Shown: positions 1-9,734, counted from the stretch's first letter. The stretch is DNA of 64,000 bases from Colwellia demingiae (GCF_007954275.1 NZ_VOLT01000002.1:248001-312000), one strand, 5' to 3'. The notes: generated by a model from the sequence alone, not told the origin. Made by a program: numbers and translations.

Positions 1-2
1 CT

Positions 3-101
3 AAGACAGTATTAGAAAATGCAGTATTAGCAAAGGCTGATACAAGTAAAAAAGTTAACATCGGTCGCGTTATTTTCATTATTATTACTCGTTATTCTTA
101 G
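3..101 (+). CDS. Possible 3' end of a gene entering from the left edge
   Basis: An open frame runs from the window edge to a TAG at 99-101, giving 32 residues beginning KTVLENAVLAKADTSKK and ending in a hydrophobic, Ile-rich stretch. It may be the C-terminus of a gene that starts outside the window. I do not recognise the sequence, and an open frame this short at an edge can occur by chance. Confidence 0.3.
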   Translation, partial: KTVLENAVLAKADTSKKVNIGRVIFIIITRYS

Positions 102-198
102 ACTGTAAATCTTAGACAATTAATCGGCAGTAACTGAACTGCTTTACAACTCATCGCACGCAAAAGAGTTATAACCAAGTGTCCTGAAACGCGCATAT

Positions 199-218
199 TC
201 AAGTGGCTTGGGTATATA
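199..218. repeat. Short TATACCC-type repeat end
   Basis: The sequence TTCAAGTGGCTTGGGTATATA just past the antiporter stop codon closely resembles the right end of the longer element at 1826-2088 (TTCAAGTGGACGGGTATATT). It looks like a relic or a solo end of the same dispersed repeat family. Confidence 0.45.
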
Positions 219-220
219 AG

Positions 221-1714
221 TTAAATCATGACAATGCTTGCGATAATATAAGCCACAAGTGTTAACGCGCCACCAAACAGTGCATAAGGCATCTGGGTTT
301 TAACATGCTCAAGTAAATCACAACCTGATGCGATGGCTGATACACAGGTGGTATCAGAGATTGGTGAGCAATGATCACCAAAGATACCACCACCTAAAAT
401 TGCAGCAATCACTAATGAAGGCGGTAAACCGAGCGCTTGAATTAATGGTACGCCAATAGGAATTAAAATGGCGAAAGTACCCCACGAAGTCCCAGTACTA
501 AATGAAATAACTGCACCTGCGATGAACAACATAGGCACGACTAAAATTAATGGTAAATACTCACCAACAATACCTGCAATAAAATAACCTGTGCCCAGCT
601 CTTTCAAGCTAGCGCCAAGGGTCAATGACAATAGCACTATCGTTACTAACGGTAATAATTCAGCAATGCCTTTAAAACCTATTTCTACTAACTCTTGATG
701 TTCGAAACGATTAGAAAAGCGCAATAAAAAGTAACTTACTGCCAAACCTAAACAGGTGGCATAAAGTACAGATTTACTACCATCACCTTGCGTGATATCG
801 CCATTTCCGCTCCAATACATAAAGAAAAACATACCGAAAATCATGCTCAATAAGGGTACCAACATAAAGCGTGCTTTAGTGGCTGGCACCATGGTTTCTT
901 GTAGTATGGCTTGTGATAGTGTTTCTTGTGGTGCCGCTTTTTGTTAAACTGTCGACTGCAAAGTTGTTTCCGCTATTGAAGAGCGCTGTGATAAATCGTC
1001 AGATTCTATTGTTCCCTTCGTTTTATCGCTTGTATTCAATGCCAACTCTGCCGTTTTCATTGGGCCATGTACTCTATCGGTCACCACCGTATAAACCACC
1101 ATAAGCAAAGCGATAATGGCGTAGAAATTAAAAGCGACTGAGCCCCATAAAATAGACACAGAAGACTGCCCTAGTTCATAGTTATTTAACAGTGCTAGTA
1201 CATACGCACCCCAGCCATTTAGCAGTACTAATATACATACTGGCGCACTGGTACTGTCAATAATATACGCTAAGCGAGCACGGCTCATTTTGAATTTGTC
1301 GAATAAATCACGAGACAAAATACCTGCAGTAAGCACACTAAGATTTGATTCAATAAAGATGACCATGCCAGTAAACATGGTTAGAGCACCTACTTGTCGC
1401 TTACTTTTGGCAATACCTTTATTAACTAATTTTTCTACCGTTGCAGTAACACCACCTGAATCTCTAACATACGCCAATAAAGCGCCAATCAGTAAACTAA
1501 AAATCAAAATACGGGCATTACCAGCAGAGCTAACCACGCTGATAACTCGTTCGAGAGAGCCAATAAAGGCATGAAAAATGACATTGCTATGCTCTTGTGA
1601 TGCTAATAACAACTCAGAGGTAAATACGGCAGTAAGCAAAGCAAGAATGACTTCTTTTTTCCAAATAACAATAATAATAGCGACCAAAGGAGGTAGCACT
1701 GACAACCAATCCAT
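221..1714 (-). pseudogene. NhaC-family Na+/H+ antiporter interrupted by one in-frame TAA
   Basis: Two adjacent open frames (1714-944, 256 aa; 892-221, 223 aa) are the N- and C-terminal halves of one multi-span transporter. They lie in the same reading frame and are separated only by a TAA at 946-944 and 17 sense codons, so the whole gene would be about 497 codons, a normal size for the NhaC-type antiporter family (exchange of Na+ and H+ across the inner membrane). The first half has several hydrophobic spans and the motif SAPVCILVLLNGWGAYV; the second has FSTGTSWGTFAILIPIGVP and GDHCSPISDTT, typical of the family core. The stop falls in a polar linker between membrane segments. The ATG at 892 has no visible ribosome-binding site, so separate translation of the second half is unlikely. 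Family assignment is strong; whether the gene is dead, read through or mis-sequenced is open. Confidence 0.8.
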
Positions 1715-1825
1715 AAAAGACCTTAAAGCATGAGTTTGATATTGAGTGGCTTGATTATACTAATTCAATTAATCAAGCTAGTCGTAGAGGGAGCAGTGTG
1801 GCAAATAACTAAGGCAGATTCAATA

Positions 1826-2088
1826 TATACCCGTCACCAATCAAGATGCTGGTTTCAGAGTGCTTGAGCAATTTCAACTCAAGGCGCTGTGATGACATAA
1901 TGGTTATTCCATTGTGAATCACAGCAACGATGAAGTGATGTTGCTCAAGCGCTTCTTCGATGAGTTTTAAATGACTTTATACTGCGTCAAATAATCAAAA
2001 CATAGAATGACTATGCTTAAATCATTCTTCTTGCCTAAAATCATTTAAATTCCCACTGAAAACCTGCACCTTCAAGTGGACGGGTATA
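1826..2088. repeat. 263-bp inverted-repeat element (MITE-like)
   Basis: The element begins TATACCCGTCACCAATCAAG and ends as the imperfect inverse (CTTCAAGTGGACGGGTATA), giving terminal inverted repeats of about 40 bp. Inside are nested dyads: GAGTGCTTGAGCAA against TTGCTCAAGCGCTTC, GTGAT...CCATTGTGAATCAC, and TTTTAAATGAC against AAATCATTTAAA. It has no coding frame. It fills the gap between the antiporter gene and the small gene at 2173. Related ends occur at 199-218 and 20264-20313, so it is probably a dispersed, non-autonomous repeat. Confidence 0.65.
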
Positions 2089-2107
2089 TTGACTAAGTGG
2101 AAATAAA

Positions 2108-2138
2108 AAACCCGACAAACTGTAAATTTGTCGGGTTT
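2108..2138 (-). terminator. Rho-independent terminator of the 63-aa gene
   Basis: AAACCCGACAAA (2108-2119) pairs perfectly with TTTGTCGGGTTT (2127-2138) around a 7-nt loop. Read on the minus strand it is followed by TTTTATTT, placing it just after the stop codon of the small gene at 2173-2364. Confidence 0.8.
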
Positions 2139-2172
2139 CTAATTATTTTTCAAAGATAAATTTCAATACTAT

Positions 2173-2364
2173 TTAATAGTAATCATCTTCTTTATTGTGC
2201 GCTTGTGGATCTTCGATAATATCGTTGATGTTAACTTCAAAGTTGTCATTATTGTTACAATCAACCATATAAATAGTATGTGTTGAGCCATCAACCCACG
2301 TAACAGTACCGCTACCTTTTTTACTGCCACATTTCATACCAATATGAATATCTTTAAATTCCAT
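2173..2364 (-). CDS. Small conserved-looking hypothetical protein, 63 aa
   Basis: The frame starts at an ATG with a strong ribosome-binding site (GAGGAGGG, 5-6 nt upstream) and ends just before a clear terminator, so it looks like a monocistronic real gene despite its size. The product begins MEFKDIHIGMKCGSKKGSG and has an acidic, Asn-rich middle (CNNNDNFEVNINDIIEDP) and a polar tail. There is no signal peptide or membrane span. The pattern of short beta strands and turns (GTVTWVDGSTHTIYMVD) suggests a small beta-rich fold, but I recognise no family and give no function. Confidence 0.6.
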   Translation of the reverse strand: MEFKDIHIGMKCGSKKGSGTVTWVDGSTHTIYMVDCNNNDNFEVNINDIIEDPQAHNKEDDYY

Positions 2365-2550
2365 AAGCCCTCCTCAACGCTAACTTCCAAGGTGTACTGA
2401 GTTTGACTTCAGCACGACCAGTTAGTTCATTTTTTGAACACCCAGTAATTAAGTATAGTATTGATGTGATGAAATGCTAGTAGATTATTGTCTGATTTAA
2501 GCATGAAACTGCTGAACGTAAGTAACTGACTCAAACTTATGAAAAAATAT

Positions 2551-3741
2551 TTAAGGAAGAAAAGCACTACCCAAGGTACAACTTGCGCTCGCTCCAGTTA
2601 CTGCTGGCAGATTACTATCTAAACCTTGATCAAAAGCGTATGCAAGCCAAGCAAACGCCATAGCTTCAAGAATATCACCATCAATGTTCAGTGCTTGCAT
2701 GTTCTTTATTTCAAACGCAGTGTCGGATGCAGTTAACCTACTTCTAAGCGCGTCAACTAGAGCGTTATTATGTACACCGCCGCCACACAAGTAGACCTTG
2801 GCTTGTGGCGTTAATGCCCTAATGGCATTGCTTATACTCTGTGCGGTAAAAGCCAATAATGTCGCTTGAATATTGGCACTATGATTAGTTACTGTCTCAG
2901 GTTGCGAATGAGTTACTTCTTTAAAAGCCGTTAATTGCTGTTCAAGCCATTCAAGGTGGAAATACTCTCTTCCTGTACTTTTAGGTGCTGCTGACTTTAT
3001 ATAATCATCTTGAATCAACTGTTCTAACAGCAATGGGATAATTTGTCCCGTTTTCGCCCAAGCACCATTTTTATCAAAGGTGTCAGCACTGCTTGAATGA
3101 TGTTTAGTGAACCAATCATCAAGCAAAGCATTACCGGGGCCAGTATCAAACCCCAAAACAGGCTGATTAGAGCCTTGCTCAGGCAAAAAAGTTATATTGG
3201 CAATACCGCCGATATTCACCACAAAGTTAGCTGCGCTTGTTTGAGTAAATAACTGTTGATGAAAAATCGGGACTAAAGGTGCGCCTTGACCCCCTAACGC
3301 CATATCTTTACGACGAAACTGCCCTACCACGCGAATTCCAGTCAATGTTGCCAACGTTTGGCAGCAACCTATTTGTAGAGTAAATGGGTTATCTCCACTT
3401 GGACGATGACGAATGGTTTGCCCGTGATTACCAATGGCGATAATATCTTTAGGGCTAAGGTCTTCTTGATTAAGTAATGCATTAATGGCCTGAGAAAATA
3501 ACTGCGCTAATTCAACATCCAAATGAAATGCACGATCAACCTCATTATTCCCAGGTTGATAAAGCGAGGTAATTTTATCTGCAATAACAGCGCTATAACT
3601 TTTATAGAAACTGGCCACTAATCGAGGCTGTTTCCCCTGAGCACTAAAGTCTACTAGCGCTAAGTCGATACCATCAGCACTGGTGCCTGACATCAAACCA
3701 ATATAGTATTTTCCTCGTGCTACCGCTTCAGTATTAATCAT
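2551..3741 (-). CDS. anmK: Anhydro-N-acetylmuramic acid kinase
   Basis: The product phosphorylates 1,6-anhydro-N-acetylmuramic acid released during murein turnover, giving MurNAc-6-phosphate (cytoplasmic cell-wall recycling). The 396-aa length fits the family. Visible motifs are GLMSGTSADGID near residues 15-26 (phosphate-binding start of the sugar kinase/actin fold), GNHGQTIRH, NIGGIANITFLP, GFDTGPGNALLDDW and LCGGGVHNN. Its start codon overlaps the end of the upstream M23 peptidase gene by 8 bp, so the two are probably translated from one message, which joins murein cleavage and murein recycling. The pair diverges from tyrS. Confidence 0.95.
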   Translation of the reverse strand: MINTEAVARGKYYIGLMSGTSADGIDLALVDFSAQGKQPRLVASFYKSYSAVIADKITSLYQPGNNEVDRAFHLDVELAQLFSQAINALLNQEDLSPKDIIAIGNHGQTIRHRPSGDNPFTLQIGCCQTLATLTGIRVVGQFRRKDMALGGQGAPLVPIFHQQLFTQTSAANFVVNIGGIANITFLPEQGSNQPVLGFDTGPGNALLDDWFTKHHSSSADTFDKNGAWAKTGQIIPLLLEQLIQDDYIKSAAPKSTGREYFHLEWLEQQLTAFKEVTHSQPETVTNHSANIQATLLAFTAQSISNAIRALTPQAKVYLCGGGVHNNALVDALRSRLTASDTAFEIKNMQALNIDGDILEAMAFAWLAYAFDQGLDSNLPAVTGASASCTLGSAFLP

Positions 3742-5230
3742 TAGTCGCTATATCACTTGCTTGTGTCGAAAGTAATGCATTTTTAGCCCCTGATAATGCT
3801 TCTAGACGTTCATCAGCTAATAATAAGAATTTAGCTTTATATTTTTTAGCGATAGGCCTAGCATCAGGTAATTTGACGGTACGCGGATTACGATGTACGC
3901 CATGAAGTAAAAATTCGTAATGTAAATGCGGCCCTGCCGCTAAACCAGTAGCGCCCACATAACCAATGACTTGCCCTTGTTTGACACGTTGACCTTTTTT
4001 GACTGCACGTTTAGAAAAGTGCAGATACTTAGTTACTATGCCATTACCATGTTGAATAAAGACATAGTTACCATTGTATTTATTATAAGTCGCATGTGTC
4101 ACTTTACCATTACCTGCCGCAACAACGGGTGTGCCGGTCTTAGCAGCGTAATCAATACCACGATGTGCTTTCCAACGTTTCTGCACTGGATGAAAACGTT
4201 TTCGTTTAAAACTAGAGCTTATATATTTAAAGTTTACAGGTGCACGTAAGAAGGCTTTACGCATACTTCTACCATCAGGACTATAATACTCATCATCAGT
4301 AAAACGAATAGCTTGGAAGACTTCGTCTTGGTTAGTTATTTCTGCCGCTAAAATATCGCCTGTACCTATATATTCACCGTCGATATATTTCTTTTCATAG
4401 GTAATATGAAAGCTGTCGCCTTCACGGATATCTAAGGCAAAATCAATGTCCCAACCAAAAATATTGGCAAAGTTAATAATTTGGCTATCATTCAAGCCAG
4501 CAGTTACGCCAGCATTCCAAAAGCTAGAATTGATGGTGCCGTAACTAAAACTTTCTCGTATCTCTACTTCTTTACTTTCCCGATGAGATTGATAACTGTC
4601 GCCCACTAAATTAATGAATAAAGTATCAGTTTTAGAAAGAGGATATTCAAGCGCGGCTAATTGTTGCTCTTCATTTTTGGCAATTCGTAATTTATCACCG
4701 ACATTCAGTCTTTTTAATAATTTACTCTCTTTACCTTTAGCTGTACTCACCGCATAGGTTGTTTGAGCACTAAATCCTAACCGTTTTAGTATCAATGCTA
4801 AAGAGTCACCATTTCGAACCTTCACGGTTTGCCAGCTTAATTGGGCAAGTTTTTCTACCGAGTCTTGTATTTTGACCTTTCTTTCTAATTTTCCACTCAC
4901 TAAGCCGCCTTCATTTTGCGCACTACCGCTTTTAGCTAACGAGGGTAACTGTTCAATTGTGATTTTGTTGTTGGCTTTACTAATATTTCGCTGTGGTAAA
5001 GCACTTTGCTTTGGCGCTGTACCTTTAGGCACTATATCTTCTGGCAATGATACCTGAATGCGTTTACCGACTTGGATATCTTCAGCATCGAGACTTTCAT
5101 CATTCGAGGGAATGATCAATAAAAGCAGCATAAAACAGCTACTGATAATAATTATCCGGCGATGAAGCTTAGGTAGGTTTTTAAATATTTCTAATAATTT
5201 TTTCAACAGAATACGACTCGAAACTTTCAT
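3734..5230 (-). CDS. M23-family murein DD-endopeptidase (MepM/YebA-like)
   Basis: This 498-aa protein has a basic N-terminus and one membrane anchor (about residues 24-42), a LysM/OapA-like region around residues 135-190 (VKVRNGDSLALILKRLGFS), and a C-terminal LytM zinc peptidase domain. The zinc and catalytic residues are visible as HRGID (H356, D360) and GPHLHYEF (H435, H437). Family knowledge: such enzymes cut peptide cross-links in the periplasm to allow murein growth. It overlaps anmK by 8 bp. The 514-bp gap upstream should hold its promoter. I leave the symbol blank because several paralogues of this type are common. Confidence 0.88.
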   Translation of the reverse strand: MKVSSRILLKKLLEIFKNLPKLHRRIIIISSCFMLLLLIIPSNDESLDAEDIQVGKRIQVSLPEDIVPKGTAPKQSALPQRNISKANNKITIEQLPSLAKSGSAQNEGGLVSGKLERKVKIQDSVEKLAQLSWQTVKVRNGDSLALILKRLGFSAQTTYAVSTAKGKESKLLKRLNVGDKLRIAKNEEQQLAALEYPLSKTDTLFINLVGDSYQSHRESKEVEIRESFSYGTINSSFWNAGVTAGLNDSQIINFANIFGWDIDFALDIREGDSFHITYEKKYIDGEYIGTGDILAAEITNQDEVFQAIRFTDDEYYSPDGRSMRKAFLRAPVNFKYISSSFKRKRFHPVQKRWKAHRGIDYAAKTGTPVVAAGNGKVTHATYNKYNGNYVFIQHGNGIVTKYLHFSKRAVKKGQRVKQGQVIGYVGATGLAAGPHLHYEFLLHGVHRNPRTVKLPDARPIAKKYKAKFLLLADERLEALSGAKNALLSTQASDIATND

Positions 5231-5744
5231 AGCGGGAAATGATAAATCAAAAACAAATTCAGGTAATCTAACGACTATATCAAAACTAACCCTAAACTAC
5301 AGAAAAAATAATGCTATTACTGACGGTACAAGTCAATGAGAATCCCTGTCTTTGTAAGCAAATGTAATTAATCACATTAAAAGACAAACTGAGTAATAGA
5401 CTTCTGTTTAAATTTCGTTCAACACGAAGATTAAACACAACAACTTATTAAGTTTTTAATGACGTGATTTACTTTTAAAAACAAAAAAATCAACATAACT
5501 CGCATAAGTTAACCCTTTATTGAGTCTGTTTATCATCAGGATCACTCTTTCTTTACTAAAAAAGCCATTATAAGGTTTTATCCCACCCGCAAAGTGCAGT
5601 AGAATTCGACCATTAAATAAACTTTACCTAGTCACTATAACCACTCATTTATCAAAGTAGGCTGCGCCTTGTTTTCAGTGCAACCGCTCAGTAGTTATCA
5701 CTTATTAATAGACTAAGTACTCAAAGCCAATCAGTGGAGTCCTA
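5231..5744. other. Divergent intergenic region, M23 peptidase / tyrS
   Basis: This AT-rich 514-bp gap separates two divergent transcription units and must contain both promoters. I see no coding frame, RNA gene or strong hairpin. GGAGTCCTA just before 5745 is the tyrS ribosome-binding site. Confidence 0.5.
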
Positions 5745-6944
5745 ATGACCGAAGTTAACCAAGCATTCGCCGAGCTAAAACGCGGTGCAGAAGAAATATT
5801 AGTTGAAGAAGAATTACTCGAAAAATTAAAAACAGGTAAGCCGTTAAAAATCAAAGCAGGTTTTGATCCTACTGCACCTGATTTACATTTAGGCCACACG
5901 GTTTTAATTAATAAGCTTCGTCAATTTCAGCAACTAGGTCACGAAGTTATTTTCTTAATTGGTGACTTCACCGGTATGATTGGTGATCCAACGGGCAAAA
6001 ATGTTACCCGTAAAGCGCTTACCAAAGAAGATGTACTAGCCAACGCTGAAACGTATAAAGAGCAGGTTTTTAAAATATTAGATCCCGCTAAAACAACGGT
6101 TGCTTTTAATTCTACTTGGATGGAAAAACTAGGCGCTGCGGGTATGTTACAACTTGCCTCTCGTCAAACAGTAGCGCGTATGATGGAACGTGACGACTTT
6201 AAAAAACGTTACGCCAATGGTCAAGCAATTGCTATTCATGAGTTTATGTACCCACTGGTACAAGGCTGGGATTCTGTTGCGCTTGAGGCCGATGTTGAAC
6301 TAGGTGGTACCGATCAAAAATTCAACTTACTGATGGGCCGTGAGTTACAAAAGTCTGAAGGACAGCGTCCACAAACAGTACTAATGATGCCATTACTTGA
6401 AGGCCTAGATGGCGTGCAAAAAATGTCTAAGTCATTAGGTAACTACATTGGTATTACTGATTCGCCTACTGAAATGTTTGGCAAAATCATGTCTATTTCA
6501 GATGTATTAATGTGGCGTTACTATGAGCTACTAAGCTTTAAACCGCTTGAAGAAATTGAATGCTATAAAGTTGAAATTAGCGAAGGTAAAAATCCCCGCG
6601 ACGTCAAAATTGATTTAGCCAAAGAATTGATTACTCGTTTTCATGATGAAGCTGCAGCACAAGCTGCTCATGATGAATTCATCAATCGTTTCCAAAAAGG
6701 TGCGTTACCTGATGATATGCCAGAATTAACGATTACGACTGAAAAGGGTGAAATAGCCATTGCTAACTTGCTTAAAGAAGCAGGATTAGTTGGTAGTACT
6801 TCTGATGCCTTTAGAATGATCAAACAAGGCGCGGCTAAAATTGATAGCGAAAAAGTAACTGACCGTAGCTTAGTAGTTAGCGCTGGCACAACTGCCGTTT
6901 ATCAAGTAGGTAAACGTAAATTTGCACGTATTACCGTCAGTTAA
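5745..6944 (+). CDS. tyrS: Tyrosyl-tRNA synthetase
   Basis: This cytoplasmic class Ic synthetase charges tRNA-Tyr. The 399-aa sequence has the HIGH-type signature HLGH at residues 48-51, the KMSKS loop at about 226-230, and a C-terminal S4-type RNA-binding domain ([22 protein letters not shown]). A good ribosome-binding site (GGAGTCCTA) precedes the ATG. The length and the KMSKS spacing fit the shorter TyrRS subgroup of about 400 aa (TyrZ-like) rather than the 424-aa E. coli type. It stands alone and is followed by a terminator. Confidence 0.96.
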   Translation: MTEVNQAFAELKRGAEEILVEEELLEKLKTGKPLKIKAGFDPTAPDLHLGHTVLINKLRQFQQLGHEVIFLIGDFTGMIGDPTGKNVTRKALTKEDVLANAETYKEQVFKILDPAKTTVAFNSTWMEKLGAAGMLQLASRQTVARMMERDDFKKRYANGQAIAIHEFMYPLVQGWDSVALEADVELGGTDQKFNLLMGRELQKSEGQRPQTVLMMPLLEGLDGVQKMSKSLGNYIGITDSPTEMFGKIMSISDVLMWRYYELLSFKPLEEIECYKVEISEGKNPRDVKIDLAKELITRFHDEAAAQAAHDEFINRFQKGALPDDMPELTITTEKGEIAIANLLKEAGLVGSTSDAFRMIKQGAAKIDSEKVTDRSLVVSAGTTAVYQVGKRKFARITVS

Positions 6945-6974
6945 GTTAGTCAAAAAAGTCACTTACCTTATATC

Positions 6975-7003
6975 AAGCCAGTACTTAAGTGATTGGCTTT
7001 TTT
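6975..7003 (+). terminator. Likely terminator of tyrS
   Basis: AAGCCA (6975-6980) and TGGCTT (6994-6999) can pair around a loop that itself contains ACTTAAGT, followed by TTTTT. It lies about 30 bp after the tyrS stop. Confidence 0.6.
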
Positions 7004-7236
7004 TATGCCTTTTCTACTATTTTCTTTGCTTGCTAGGGAGAAATAATTTGCAATAACTGGTTGTTTTATCCTGTCATTGAGATAATGTAGAGGTCAATAA
7101 TTATGCACATGGACGGCACTTAAATGATTATATTCTCACTTCATCTCTTGCTACTTACTACTTATTTTACTTAACTAAACTTAGCCAAATAAAATTACTT
7201 GAATCAATGAGTAAGACTCAAATAGTGAGATTGTAA

Positions 7237-8631
7237 ATGACTAAACCTGCCCAGACATATCTATCTTCTCGACGTTTTAACGCTGCCCGTTCATTATCTC
7301 TATCTTTAGCTGCATTGAGCACACTTTGTTCAGTAAGCGCTTATAGTGAACAAACAGATAAAGAGCGTATCAAAAGTTTAGAGCAACGCTTATTAGAACT
7401 AGAACAACAAGTACAAAAGCAAAACAACCAAAGCTCAGCAACCGATAAAGATGGACAAAAAAAATCAAGTAATAGCAAAAATGTCGTAGTCATACCTAAA
7501 ACTACACAACGACCTAGTCATGATTTTGAAGCACCTGATAAAAGTATTGTACTAAGTAATAGTGATACCACCTTGCAGATTGGCGGACAGATTTGGTTAG
7601 ATGCTATTTATAATAATGGCGAAATGACCAATCGTGCGGGCTTCCAAACATCTTCCATTGCTTATGAAAAAAACACTACTAAAGACAATACTTTGCTTAG
7701 TGTTGGTCAATCTAATTTATCCTTTAAAAGTTACACTCCGACCCAGTACGGTGCAATGATCACTCGCTTTGAGTTTGATATGTTTGATGATCAAGGTAAT
7801 GCTGATTTTAACCTTACCCATTTATGGGGAGAAATAGGTGATTTTGGTGCCGGTCAAACATTTAGTGGTTTTATGGATATTAATTCCTTCCCCAATATTT
7901 TAGATTTTTGGGGTCCTAACTCGATGGTATTTACCCGTCAGCCCCAAGTACGCTATAGCACAGCAGTGAGTAAAAGTGGCCGAATAATGTTTACCATAGA
8001 AAAATCTGCCAGTGATTTTGCCGTGCCAAAATCGTCTACAAATGCAGATTATGACGATATTAATGAGTTACCTGACTTGACAGTATCTTACTTACACAGT
8101 GGTGATTTTGGTTACATAAAGTCGGCTATGGTGTTTAGACAACTTGGCTATGAAACATTATCAACTAAAGATACAACGCTAGGTTGGGGACTCAATATTT
8201 CAGGTGCCATCACACTAACGCCTGCAGACTCGATAAAGTTTCAACTGGCACATGGTGAGGGTATAGGGCGTTATGTTAATGACACCTGCTGTAGTTATTA
8301 CAGTGATGAAACGGGTGGCGTTGATGCAGGTTTAGACGGCAATGGCCGTTTAAAAGCTATCCCAGTGACTGGCGGTTTTGCCTATTATAATAAACAATGG
8401 AGTAAAAAATGGAGCAGTGCTATTGGTTATAGTTATTTAACTATTGATAATCTAGTGACGCAAAAAGACAAAGCCATGAAAAATAGTGCTTATTCAACGG
8501 CAAATATTATTTGGTATCCCGCTAGTCAAGTAAAAGCAGGCGTTGAATTACAATATGGTGATGTTCAAAGTAAATCAAACCTTGAAGCTGATAACTTTAG
8601 AGTTCAAGCCTCTGTCGGTTTTAAATATTAA
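7237..8631 (+). CDS. DcaP-like outer-membrane porin
   Basis: The 464-aa product has a signal peptide ending near residue 38 (CSVSAYSEQ), a short N-terminal coiled coil (IKSLEQRLLELEQQVQKQ, about residues 44-62), a Lys/Ser-rich linker, and a long beta-barrel region that ends in an aromatic residue (VQASVGFKY). The start of the barrel (LQIGGQIWLDAIYNN) and the run SFPNILDFWGPNS are typical of the DcaP porin family, which forms trimeric channels for small, often carboxylated solutes. It is 15 bp upstream of an exported glutaminase and probably shares its message, so glutamine or small peptides are plausible substrates; that is inference. Confidence 0.82.
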   Translation: MTKPAQTYLSSRRFNAARSLSLSLAALSTLCSVSAYSEQTDKERIKSLEQRLLELEQQVQKQNNQSSATDKDGQKKSSNSKNVVVIPKTTQRPSHDFEAPDKSIVLSNSDTTLQIGGQIWLDAIYNNGEMTNRAGFQTSSIAYEKNTTKDNTLLSVGQSNLSFKSYTPTQYGAMITRFEFDMFDDQGNADFNLTHLWGEIGDFGAGQTFSGFMDINSFPNILDFWGPNSMVFTRQPQVRYSTAVSKSGRIMFTIEKSASDFAVPKSSTNADYDDINELPDLTVSYLHSGDFGYIKSAMVFRQLGYETLSTKDTTLGWGLNISGAITLTPADSIKFQLAHGEGIGRYVNDTCCSYYSDETGGVDAGLDGNGRLKAIPVTGGFAYYNKQWSKKWSSAIGYSYLTIDNLVTQKDKAMKNSAYSTANIIWYPASQVKAGVELQYGDVQSKSNLEADNFRVQASVGFKY

Positions 8632-8646
8632 TAAGGAATCTATTTA

Positions 8647-9648
8647 ATGAAGTTAACTAACTACTTAGTAATTTTTGTTCAACTGCTGGTATTAACATGT
8701 GCCAGCCCAGTATTGGCAAAATCTCCGCAACAGCCAGTTATACAAAGCATATTAGATGATGCTTATCATAAGTTTAAAAATGATACTTCAGGTAAAAATG
8801 CTGACTATATTCCTGCATTAGCTAAGGTAGATTCAGCTTATTTTGGCTTAGTGGTAGTCACTCCTCATGGCAAAATTTATACCAAAGGCGACGTCAATCA
8901 GCCTTTCTCTATTCAATCTATTTCTAAAGTATTCACCTTAGCATTAGCAATGGAACAAAAAGGTCCACAAACAATTGTTGATAAAATAGGCGTAAATGCC
9001 ACAGGTTTAGCATTCAACTCAGTGACTGCTATAGAACTAAATAAAGCACGCAGTGTGAACCCTTTAGTTAATGCCGGTGCGATAGCTACCGTAAGCTTAC
9101 TTGATGGTAACAACGAAAAAGCTAAGTGGTCGGCTCTTTCTGCTTGGTATGATAAATTTGCCAACCGAAAGTTAAGTGTTTTAGAAGATGTTTATAAATC
9201 TGAATCTGACACCAATGGTCATAACCGCGCAATTGCAGAGTTATTAACTTCTTATGACCGTTTTTATGGTGATGTCGATATCAACCTTGCCGTCTATACT
9301 CGCCAATGCTCAGTTGCTGTTACCGCCAAAGATCTTGCCGTAATGGCATCGGTGCTTGCCAATAACGGTGTTCACCCGTTAACAGATAAACGTTTAATGA
9401 GTAGTGATAATGTCTCGCGGGTGTTGGCGGTAATGACAACTGCAGGACTTTATGAGAATAGCGGTCAATGGGCGTATCAAGTAGGTTTGCCTGCAAAAAG
9501 TGGCGTCGGTGGCGGTATTATCGCAGTATCCCCTGGAAAATTTGCAGTCGCTGTATTTTCACCCAAACTTGATTCCGCAGGTAATAGCATACGAGCACAA
9601 AAAGCCATTGATTTTATTGCCGAAAAATTACACGCCAACATTTTCTAA
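8647..9648 (+). CDS. glsA: Glutaminase with signal peptide
   Basis: The enzyme hydrolyses L-glutamine to glutamate and ammonia. The family core is clear: FSIQSISKVF (the Ser-x-x-Lys catalytic pair near residues 88-94), NPLVNAGAIA, RAIAELLTSYDRFYGDVD, YTRQCSV and the final GLPAKSGVGGGI glycine loop. At 333 aa it is about 25 residues longer than a cytosolic glutaminase, and the extra N-terminus is a good signal peptide (LVIFVQLLVLTCASPVLAKS). It is therefore predicted to be periplasmic, which is less usual for this family. The ATG follows AAGGAATC. It is probably co-transcribed with the porin upstream and ends at a strong terminator. Confidence 0.93.
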   Translation: MKLTNYLVIFVQLLVLTCASPVLAKSPQQPVIQSILDDAYHKFKNDTSGKNADYIPALAKVDSAYFGLVVVTPHGKIYTKGDVNQPFSIQSISKVFTLALAMEQKGPQTIVDKIGVNATGLAFNSVTAIELNKARSVNPLVNAGAIATVSLLDGNNEKAKWSALSAWYDKFANRKLSVLEDVYKSESDTNGHNRAIAELLTSYDRFYGDVDINLAVYTRQCSVAVTAKDLAVMASVLANNGVHPLTDKRLMSSDNVSRVLAVMTTAGLYENSGQWAYQVGLPAKSGVGGGIIAVSPGKFAVAVFSPKLDSAGNSIRAQKAIDFIAEKLHANIF

Positions 9649-9680
9649 GCCTCAGAAAAGTTTTCATTACCACAAGAAAA

Positions 9681-9706
9681 AACCAGTCATCGTGACTGGT
9701 TTTTTG
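9681..9706. terminator. Bidirectional terminator after glsA
   Basis: AACCAGTCA (9681-9689) and TGACTGGTT (9693-9701) form a perfect 9-bp stem with a TCG loop. T-runs follow on both strands, so it can end glsA (+) and the convergent hypothetical gene (-). Confidence 0.9.
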
Positions 9707-9734
9707 TAAAATGCACAATGGGTCTAAGCCAAAA

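Noticed and set aside
890..946. Frameshift in the antiporter gene
   Set aside because: Codon counting shows both halves in the same frame, so the lesion is a single stop codon, not a frameshift.
5231..5744. Search for a T-box or other riboswitch ahead of tyrS
   Set aside because: No specifier-loop, T-box sequence or terminator-antiterminator pair was visible; T-boxes are also not expected in this bacterial group.
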